This document shows, piece by piece, positions 6,820 to 12,357 of a stretch of DNA of 12,357 nucleotides. Location: NCBI GenBank assembly GCA_036003885.1, contig DASYSA010000419.1, positions 1-12,357 of the forward strand. The letters are read 5' to 3'. Positions within the stretch are counted from its first letter, which is position 1, and each line of letters begins with the position of its first letter. The notes below the pieces were generated by a model. That model was given only the letters and a program-made list of their open reading frames with translations, made no database searches and was not told where the DNA came from. The translations under genes were made by a program, and so were the position numbers. Source of the stretch: DASYSA01 sp036003885 (GTDB lineage Bacteria > Acidobacteriota > Blastocatellia > UBA7656).

Positions 6820-9306
6820 CTATTCATATCTCAGCGCGATCATTGGATCCACCTTTGTTGCCCTGTACGCAGGAACATAACTCGCCGCCAACAGGACAAC
6901 CGTCAGCAGTGCCGCGACGAATGCGAAGGTCGCGGCGTCGGTGTGGCTAACCCCATAGAGCATGCTGGACACGAGTTGTGTGAGGGCCAGGGCGCCTATC
7001 AGGCCGGCGCCAATGCCGAGGCCCCCCAGCTTTAGGCTGCGACTCAGTACCAGGAACAACGCGTCTCTCTGATTGGCTCCGAGTGCCATCCTGATGCCGA
7101 TCTCTCGAGTGCGCTGACTCACCGCATACGACATCACACCGTAGAGGCCGACTGCCGCCAGCAGCATGGCAAGCAGCGCGAAGCCGCCGATCAGCGTCGC
7201 ATAGGTGCGCTCCTGCGCGAAAGCGATTCCAAGATGGCTATCCAGAGTTCTGACATCGAAAAGTGGAAGGTTCTTGTCCAGTCTCTGCACTTCGGCTCGT
7301 AGCGCCGGCAACAGGGCCATCGGCTCGCCGGCGGTGCGAACGAACACCGTCATCCTGGAAAGGTAGCGTTGACTCAAAGGGACATAAATAAATGGCAGAG
7401 GCTCTTCTCTCAGGCCGCGATATCTACCGGTTCGCACCACGCCAATGACCTCGCTCTGCGGACCATCCGAGCCGTCCAGCCTGATTCGCCTGCCTACGGC
7501 GTTCTCCATACTCCAATAACGGCGTGCCATCGCCTCATTGATTATTACCACTTGGTTCGCCGTCTTCCCATCCCGCTCGTCGAAGCCTCGTCCGGCGATC
7601 AGTGGGATGCCCAGGGTCTGAAAATATCCCGAATCCACGATGTTGAAGTTGAGTTCCATGTCCTCGTCCGGTTGAGGCGTATACCCCTCGAGATCCACGC
7701 CGGTTCTGCTGCCGCCTGCGTTGACGGGGATGTACTGGGCGAGAGTCGCCGTCCGAACGCCCGGCAGAGTCTGCATCTGTTCAAGAAGCTCTCGGTAGAA
7801 GGATCTCCCCTGAGTTTCGGTGTATCCCTGGCGCGCCATATCGACAGACGCGAGCAACGCGCTGCCCGTATTAAAGCCGAGGTCGGTTGTATAGACTCTC
7901 TGCAGACTTCTGATGAACAGGCCGGCCCCGATCAGCAGAACCAGGGACAGCGCGACCTGAAGGACGACCAGACTATTTCCGAACCCCAGCGTTCGCGAGC
8001 CGCGACTGTAATCGCGGTCTGTTCCCTTCAATGCGGGGATTAGCGATGGCCGCGAGGCGTGAAGTGCCGGGGCCAGGCCGAACAGCACTCCAGTTGCGAA
8101 CGAAACAAGAACGGTGAAGGCGAGCACGCGAAAATCAGGGCTCAGGTCGAGCGCTTCGAAAGCGGCCAGCATTTGGAGGGACTTCATAGAATCCGATAAC
8201 CAAAGGGCCAGCATGAGTCCTGCGCCGCCGCCCGCAACAGAAAGGAGCACGCTTTCGGTCAGCATCTGCCTGACTATCCGGCTCCGGTTTGCGCCCATCG
8301 CCAGGCGGATGGCAATCTCCTTCTGCCGCGCCCGGCTACGGGCCATCATCAGATTGGCCACGTTCGCACAGGCTATGAGCAGAACGATTCCTACGACCAC
8401 CATAAGAAGCTCGCTGAAGCGTTTGCTTGATTCGCGCGTCCGGGGACCCGCCATGGCTTCGTTGATCGGGAGAATAGTCATTGGGCGCGGTTGATCCGGG
8501 TGGGCGAGCGTTCCTCTGTTGCTTTGAGGATACGCGTCAGCCAGTTGCGCGGCTATGATATCGATCTGGGCCTGTGCCTGCTGCCGGCTCACCTCGGGCT
8601 TGAGGCGGGCGACCATGAACAGGCCACGCGAGCCGCGGCGGCTAAGCGGATCGCGGCCGCCAAACGCGGGGTTCAACTGGGTATATGCCGACATGGGCAC
8701 CCATACCTGGGGAGCCGATTGTAGACTCGTTCCTCGAAACCCGCGCGCTGCCACACCGACGACCTGAAAGCTTTGAGTGTTGATGCTTATCGTCTTGCCG
8801 ATAACTCCGGGATCCCCGGCCAAGCGACCCTGCCACAAATCGTAGCTGAGGACGGCTACGCGATCCGCAGCCGGAGTCTGCTCGTCCTCCGGGAGCAAGG
8901 TGCGACCGATCGCCGCTTTAACTCCCAACAGCGAAAAGTAGTTGCCTGTTGCGATGACCCCTCGAACTCGTTCAGGCTCGCCGCCCAGAGCAAGGTTCAT
9001 GGGTTGGCTGTCTGCGAAGGCAGCCAGGCCTGTGAAGACATCATTCTTGTCACGAAAGTCCAGGTAGTCGGGAAAGGAAGAAGTGCTGTGGATCCCACTG
9101 CTGTAGTCGCTGGTGTAGACTGCGACGACTCGATTGGGGTCCTCAACGCCAGGCAGAGGGCGCAGAAGCAACGCGTTGACCAGGCTGAAGATCACGGTGT
9201 TGGCCCCGATGCCGAGGGCTAGAGTCAGCACAGCGACCGCCGTGAAGCCCGGCTGCCTGACAAAGGAGCGGACACCGTAGCGCAAGTCCTGAATGAACGT
9301 TTCCAT
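6820..9306 (-). CDS. ADOP-family duplicated MacB/FtsX-like permease 2
   Basis: The product has 828 residues from the chosen start, the longest of the four; extra length lies around 262-300, before TM2. The layout is start METFIQDLRYGVRSFVRQPGF, TM1 at about 22-44, first periplasmic domain 50-295, TM2 (297-321), coupling segment RQKEIAIRLAMGANRSRIV (327-345), TM3 (351-370), TM4 (393-415), TM5 (444-465), second periplasmic domain 470-700, TM6 (702-728), TREIGIRMALGA (733-744), TM7 (756-777), TM8 (790-812) and tail YRATKVDPMIALRYE. The start at 9306 is supported by AAGGA 5 nt upstream and by alignment with the N-termini of the other three permeases. An in-frame ATG at 9390 would add 28 residues that are just translated array D, and is rejected. 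There is no ATPase domain. Motifs such as RDKNDVF and MSYxVxQRTREIGIR group it with permease 1. Confidence 0.95.
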   Translation of the reverse strand: METFIQDLRYGVRSFVRQPGFTAVAVLTLALGIGANTVIFSLVNALLLRPLPGVEDPNRVVAVYTSDYSSGIHSTSSFPDYLDFRDKNDVFTGLAAFADSQPMNLALGGEPERVRGVIATGNYFSLLGVKAAIGRTLLPEDEQTPAADRVAVLSYDLWQGRLAGDPGVIGKTISINTQSFQVVGVAARGFRGTSLQSAPQVWVPMSAYTQLNPAFGGRDPLSRRGSRGLFMVARLKPEVSRQQAQAQIDIIAAQLADAYPQSNRGTLAHPDQPRPMTILPINEAMAGPRTRESSKRFSELLMVVVGIVLLIACANVANLMMARSRARQKEIAIRLAMGANRSRIVRQMLTESVLLSVAGGGAGLMLALWLSDSMKSLQMLAAFEALDLSPDFRVLAFTVLVSFATGVLFGLAPALHASRPSLIPALKGTDRDYSRGSRTLGFGNSLVVLQVALSLVLLIGAGLFIRSLQRVYTTDLGFNTGSALLASVDMARQGYTETQGRSFYRELLEQMQTLPGVRTATLAQYIPVNAGGSRTGVDLEGYTPQPDEDMELNFNIVDSGYFQTLGIPLIAGRGFDERDGKTANQVVIINEAMARRYWSMENAVGRRIRLDGSDGPQSEVIGVVRTGRYRGLREEPLPFIYVPLSQRYLSRMTVFVRTAGEPMALLPALRAEVQRLDKNLPLFDVRTLDSHLGIAFAQERTYATLIGGFALLAMLLAAVGLYGVMSYAVSQRTREIGIRMALGANQRDALFLVLSRSLKLGGLGIGAGLIGALALTQLVSSMLYGVSHTDAATFAFVAALLTVVLLAASYVPAYRATKVDPMIALRYE

Positions 9307-9311
9307 AGTTT

Positions 9312-9316
9312 TCCTT
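9312..9316 (-). promoter_or_regulatory. Shine-Dalgarno that fixes the start of permease 2
   Basis: AAGGA on the minus strand lies 5 nt upstream of the ATG at 9306. It sits at the very edge of array D and decides between the start at 9306 and the artefactual upstream ATG at 9390, which lies inside the repeat. Confidence 0.75.
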
Positions 9317-9423
9317 AGGTTCCAGGTGCCAGGTGCCAGGTGCCAGGTGTCAGGTGCCAGGTTCGATGCGCCTCGCACCTGACATCTCACACCTCAGACC
9401 TGACACCTGGCACCTGAGACCTC
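9316..9423. repeat. Heptamer inverted array D (unit CAGGTGC)
   Basis: The left arm has seven in-phase units: TAGGTTC (9316-9322), CAGGTGC three times (9323-9343), CAGGTGT (9344-9350), CAGGTGC (9351-9357) and CAGGTTC (9358-9364). A 10-nt spacer (9365-9374) follows. The right arm has seven more: GCACCTG (9375-9381), ACATCTC, ACACCTC, AGACCTG, ACACCTG, GCACCTG and AGACCTC (9417-9423). The last unit overlaps two bases of the TGA stop of permease 1 (9424-9422 on the minus strand). The other end touches the Shine-Dalgarno of permease 2. The whole 115-nt gap is therefore array plus ribosome-binding site. The right arm is more degenerate than the left. The transcript would fold into a long GC-rich hairpin. 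Confidence 0.93.
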
Positions 9424-11872
9424 ACTCGTACTTCAACGCAATCGTCGGGTCGATCCTTGTAGCCCTTCGCGCCGGGATGTAACTCGCAAAAAGCGCGACC
9501 GCTGCCAATAACACCGACGTGCCGATGAATGATAATGGATCGAAGGCGCTGATACCGAAGAAGAGGCTGGCCAGCCCTCTTGTCACGAGGAACGCTACGA
9601 CAAGCCCGAGCGCCAGACCGATTGCCAGCAAAACCGCACCTTGGCTGAGAACCAGCCCGAGCACATCTCTTCTCTGAGCCCCCAGCGCCATCCTTATTCC
9701 GATCTCACGTGTTCGCTGGGCCACCGAATAAGACATCACGCCGTACAGGCCCACGGAGGCCAGCACCAACGCAAGCATGCCGAAGACCGTTAACAGCGTC
9801 GCCTGCATACGCTGTCCCGTGAGCGATTGATGCACGCGCTGGCCGAGCGTTTCGATGTTGAGCAGGGACAGAGTCGGATCGATGCTCTGCACCTCGCCGC
9901 GCAATGCGACAACCAGGCTTTGCGGGTCGCCTTCAGTGCGTACGTAGAGGTTGAGCTGCGGAGCGTAGAGCTGTTGGAGAGGGGCGTAAACAAAAGGCCG
10001 GCGCTCTTCGATCAGGTTGTTGTATTTTGTATCTTTGGCTATCGCGACGACCTGGCGATAATCCGAATCGCCGAAGAACTTGAATCGCTTGCCCACCGCG
10101 TCCTGGTCGGGCCAGAACTGGTTGGCCATCGCTTCGTTGATGATCACGACGTTCGGAGACTTCTCGTTGTCGCTGTCTTCGAAGTCTCGGCCGCGCTGAA
10201 GCGGAATACCCAGCGTCGGAAAGAACCTCGGGCCGATGTAGTTGGTCTGAACCAGCACACCACGTCCGCTCGGGCCGGGGTCCTGGCCCTCAATGAACAC
10301 GCTGCGCGCGAAGCCGCCGGCGAAGGGCCGGTCGCGTGCTATCGTCGCTGCCTTTACGCCAGGGAGTCTGCCGACACGTTCCAGAAGCTGCCGGTGAAAC
10401 ACTTTGCCTTGAGCTTCGGTGTAGCCTGAGCTGCCGAGGTCGAAACCCATCAGCAGCATGTTCTCGGTGATGAATCCGGGATTGACCTCCGAGGCCTTTT
10501 GTAAGCTCCGCACGAACAGGCCGGCCGTGATCAGAGCAAACAGCGACAGCCCAACTTGGAGCACCACCAGCGTCTTTCGAAGATTGAACTTGAAGCGCCG
10601 GGCGCTGGTCATTGGGGTCTCATTCTTGAGCGCTCCAACCAAATCGGGCCTGGATGCCTGCAGCGCAGGCACAAGTCCGAACAGCAATCCGCTCAGCACG
10701 GAAACTACAAGGGTGAAGAGCAGCACTCGCCAGTCAAGCGTGATGTCCGGAGTGTTCGGGCCGCCATCACCCGCGACAAAAGACTTAATTATCTCTTTAG
10801 TCCATGCCGCGAAGAGCAGTCCGACCGTGCCGCCGGCCAGTGACAGGAGCAGGCTTTCGGTCATCAATTGCCTGATCAGTCGCGAGCGGCGTGCGCCCAG
10901 GGCGAGCCGGATGGCGACTTCTCTGCGTCGTCTCGCCGACCGCGCCAGCAGCAGGTTGGTCACGTTTACGCAGGCGATGATGAGTACGACGCCGACCACG
11001 GCCATCAGCGATCCCGAGATGAGCAGGAATTGTCCGTCGCCGCGCGGATCCCTTCGAGCTTGAATCAACGGGATGAGCTTTACGTTGCGTCCCTCGTTCT
11101 CCTTGCGATACTCCTGCTCGAGCTGGTTGCCTATCGTGCCGAGGTTGGCCTGTGCCTGCGGCAGGGTCACGCCCGGTTTGAGCCGGCCGATCATGTTCAG
11201 GAAGAGGCCGCGCCGTTCGTTGTAGAAGTCGAAGCCCGGCTGAAGCTCCTCGTGCATCATCATCGGGGCCCACAGGTCGGGGACGAATCCAATGTCGGTT
11301 CCGGTGTAGTCCTTTGGCCCGATGCCGATCACCGTGAAGGCATGGCGATTCAAGCTGATAGTGGATCCAACCAGTCCCGGATCGCCTCCGAACTCTCGTT
11401 GCCAGCACGGATAGCTCATGACTGCTACTGGATTCGTGCTCGGAGTCTTGTCTTCGTCGGGGAGGAACGTGCGGCCGTAGAGCGGCTTCAGGCCGAGAAC
11501 GTCGAAGTAGTTGCCGCTCACCATCTCGGCTACAAATTGCTTCGTCTCGCCTCCCGGCGCCGCATAAGTGATTCCGGCGAAGTTGTACGCGAGGATCTCC
11601 TCGAAGACATCATTCTTATCGCGATAGTCGAAGTAGTTGTAATGCGACGTCGGAAGGTTGCCCTTGTTCTTCACATCGGTGGTGAAGATCGACACCAGTC
11701 TGGACGCGTCCTTGACGGGCAGCGGCGAAAGCAGGAACGCGTTGAGAAAGCTGAAGACCGCGGTGTTGGCCCCGATTCCGAGCGCCAGCGAGAAGACTGC
11801 AACGACGGCGAATCCCGGATTCTTGATCAGCAGCCGGAACCCGTAGCGAATGTCTTTGAATAGAGCCTCCAT
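9422..11872 (-). CDS. ADOP-family duplicated MacB/FtsX-like permease 1 (operon-leading)
   Basis: The product has 816 residues. The layout is start MEALFKDIRYGFRLLIKNPGF, TM1 at about 22-44 (LALGIGANTAVFSFLNA), first periplasmic domain 50-280, TM2 (283-309), coupling segment RRREVAIRLALGARRSRLIR (315-334), TM3 (339-357), TM4 (382-404), TM5 (434-455), second periplasmic domain 460-688, TM6 (691-716), TREIGIRMALGA (721-732), TM7 (745-766), TM8 (781-802) and tail RRATRIDPTIALKYE. The start has GGGAGG 4 nt upstream. It is the first permease in the minus-strand run and has about 480 nt of mostly non-coding DNA upstream, so the operon promoter should lie there. Unlike the other three permeases, which stop with TAG, it ends in TGA, and that stop overlaps array D. 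No ATPase domain is present and no MacA-like adaptor is nearby. Confidence 0.95.
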   Translation of the reverse strand: MEALFKDIRYGFRLLIKNPGFAVVAVFSLALGIGANTAVFSFLNAFLLSPLPVKDASRLVSIFTTDVKNKGNLPTSHYNYFDYRDKNDVFEEILAYNFAGITYAAPGGETKQFVAEMVSGNYFDVLGLKPLYGRTFLPDEDKTPSTNPVAVMSYPCWQREFGGDPGLVGSTISLNRHAFTVIGIGPKDYTGTDIGFVPDLWAPMMMHEELQPGFDFYNERRGLFLNMIGRLKPGVTLPQAQANLGTIGNQLEQEYRKENEGRNVKLIPLIQARRDPRGDGQFLLISGSLMAVVGVVLIIACVNVTNLLLARSARRRREVAIRLALGARRSRLIRQLMTESLLLSLAGGTVGLLFAAWTKEIIKSFVAGDGGPNTPDITLDWRVLLFTLVVSVLSGLLFGLVPALQASRPDLVGALKNETPMTSARRFKFNLRKTLVVLQVGLSLFALITAGLFVRSLQKASEVNPGFITENMLLMGFDLGSSGYTEAQGKVFHRQLLERVGRLPGVKAATIARDRPFAGGFARSVFIEGQDPGPSGRGVLVQTNYIGPRFFPTLGIPLQRGRDFEDSDNEKSPNVVIINEAMANQFWPDQDAVGKRFKFFGDSDYRQVVAIAKDTKYNNLIEERRPFVYAPLQQLYAPQLNLYVRTEGDPQSLVVALRGEVQSIDPTLSLLNIETLGQRVHQSLTGQRMQATLLTVFGMLALVLASVGLYGVMSYSVAQRTREIGIRMALGAQRRDVLGLVLSQGAVLLAIGLALGLVVAFLVTRGLASLFFGISAFDPLSFIGTSVLLAAVALFASYIPARRATRIDPTIALKYE

Positions 11873-11916
11873 TACGCCTCCCAGTCATCTTTCAGTTTCG
11901 AAGAGTCACATCTGCG

Positions 11917-11943
11917 ATTAGCCATCGGATCAGCATTCGTCAA
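11917..11943 (-). promoter_or_regulatory. Candidate promoter for the permease run
   Basis: On the minus strand TTGACG (11943-11938) matches the sigma-70 -35 consensus at 5 of 6 positions. GCTAAT (11922-11917) matches the -10 at 4 of 6. The spacer is 15 nt, shorter than the optimum of about 17. It would give a leader of roughly 40 nt before the ATG at 11872. The match is modest and could be chance. Confidence 0.25.
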
Positions 11944-11950
11944 CCTGGAA

Positions 11951-11971
11951 TAGGGATGGGAGCCATCCCTA
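11951..11971. repeat. Perfect 9-bp inverted repeat (hairpin or operator)
   Basis: TAGGGATGG (11951-11959) and CCATCCCTA (11963-11971) are exact reverse complements around a 3-nt gag centre. The element lies 7 nt upstream of the candidate -35 of permease 1 and 79 nt from its start. It could be an operator dyad for a repressor or activator, or the stem of a terminator for an upstream minus-strand transcript. There is no T-tract on either strand, which weakens the terminator reading. Confidence 0.6.
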
Positions 11972-12306
11972 AGAGTCCCATTACCGAGGCTTCTGCTGCC
12001 GGCTGCATTTTGTATTCGCAACGCTTATCCTCAGCGGGCGGGTCGGCCGCAAGAAACCATCCTTCTCCGGAGGATTGTTACCAAGCGGCGTGCCATGATA
12101 AAGCTCTGGACCTGGCCTGGTCGGATATCGACGGGATGCAGTGAGACGGAGGACGTAACTGTGCTTGTGGCGAGGCTTCTGCCGACGGGCCGATGGAACC
12201 GGAGGCCTCGATTCCGCGAGATCGGATCATCCCGGCCTTGCGGTCCTTATTCTCGTGTGTTCGAACATGGGACTTGCCATCTCAGAATCGAAAGCCGAGG
12301 GAGATC

Positions 12307-12357
12307 ATGGATGGGGAAGAGGTCGAGCTTTGTTCCAGCTGTCGGGACAGCGGATAC
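12307..12357 (+). CDS. Possible 5' end of a plus-strand gene with a CxxC pair
   Basis: An ATG at 12307 follows GAGGGAG with a short gap of about 3 nt. The frame stays open for 17 codons to the window edge. It begins MDGEEVELCSSCRDSGY, with a C-x-x-C pair that could start a zinc ribbon. It would be divergent from permease 1. The same bases contain the inverted repeat GCTGTC/GACAGC (12338-12343, 12346-12351), which offers a non-coding explanation. The evidence is thin. Confidence 0.22.
   Translation, partial: MDGEEVELCSSCRDSGY

Larger units (their letters stand above)
11873..12306. other. Upstream non-coding region of the permease run
   Basis: This stretch has no gene I can support. It holds the GGGAGG ribosome-binding site of permease 1 (11882-11877), a weak promoter candidate (11943-11917), a perfect 9-bp inverted repeat (11951-11971) and otherwise unremarkable sequence. 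A 62-codon plus-strand open frame at 11956-12144 starts inside the inverted repeat, has no recognisable motif and no clear Shine-Dalgarno. On the minus strand a frame is open from the window edge to a TAA near 12250, too short to judge. No heptamer array is seen here. Confidence 0.6.

Noticed and set aside
97..9423. Heptamer arrays as a CRISPR array
   Set aside because: Repeats are contiguous 7-mers with no unique spacers of about 30 nt between copies, units differ between loci, and no cas gene is present.
97..9423. Arrays as insertion sequences or miniature transposable elements
   Set aside because: There is no transposase, no shared terminal sequence between loci and no target-site duplication that I could see.
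10868..11863. 331-codon open frame on the plus strand, antisense to permease 1
   Set aside because: It lies wholly within a well-supported ADOP gene on the other strand, has a composition typical of antisense translation in high-GC DNA and shows no domain.
11956..12144. 62-codon plus-strand open frame
   Set aside because: It starts inside the 9-bp inverted repeat, lacks a clear Shine-Dalgarno and shows no motif.
11985..12182. 12-bp direct repeat CGAGGCTTCTGC at 11985-11996 and 12171-12182
   Set aside because: A few 12-mer matches are expected by chance in a 12-kb window, and the flanks are not related.
12251..12275. tRNA T-loop-like GTTCGAAC
   Set aside because: Flanking bases do not form the T stem, position 61 is not C, and no acceptor or anticodon arm can be drawn.

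Overview
The window looks like chromosome from an acidobacterial-type soil or environmental bacterium. The main reason is a run of four roughly 800-residue duplicated MacB/FtsX-type permeases with no ABC ATPase gene beside them. This is the architecture of the ADOP family (Acidobacterial Duplicated Orphan Permease), which forms large paralogous families in Acidobacteria. The taxon is inferred from gene content; there is no rRNA or housekeeping marker here.

Layout: positions 1-96 hold the tail of a plus-strand gene of uncertain identity. All confident full-length genes are on the minus strand. In transcription order they are ADOP permease 1 (11872-9422), permease 2 (9306-6820), permease 3 (6676-4259), permease 4 (4218-1798) and a secreted alpha/beta-hydrolase with C-terminal TPR repeats (1390-170). 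The spacings are 115, 143, 40 and 407 nt, so the four permeases plausibly form one operon while the hydrolase may have its own promoter. The right edge (11873-12357) is mostly non-coding. It has a perfect 9-bp hairpin, a weak promoter candidate for permease 1 and a possible plus-strand gene start running off the window.

The most unusual feature is what fills the gaps. Four of the five intergenic gaps bounded within the window carry an inverted array of degenerate 7-bp tandem repeats. The heptamer differs at each locus (GAATTGA, GGATTGC, GTTTCGC, CAGGTGC), yet within a locus both arms use the same heptamer. Each array starts 0-2 nt from a stop codon or overlaps it. Two of them fill essentially the whole space from one gene's stop to the next gene's Shine-Dalgarno sequence, and both can be read as 7 units + spacer + 7 units. 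The fifth, very short gap has a two-copy heptamer (AGGATCC twice) that is itself a palindrome. The shared period and architecture with locus-specific sequence point to a process that makes or homogenises these arrays locally, rather than to dispersal of one repeat sequence.

The permeases are predicted inner-membrane proteins with two large periplasmic MacB-like domains each. By family analogy they would act in export or in mechanotransmission across the envelope, but their energy source and substrates cannot be read from the sequence. The hydrolase is predicted to be exported. Its nucleophile serine, acid and histidine can be placed, but the nucleophile elbow lacks both usual glycines.
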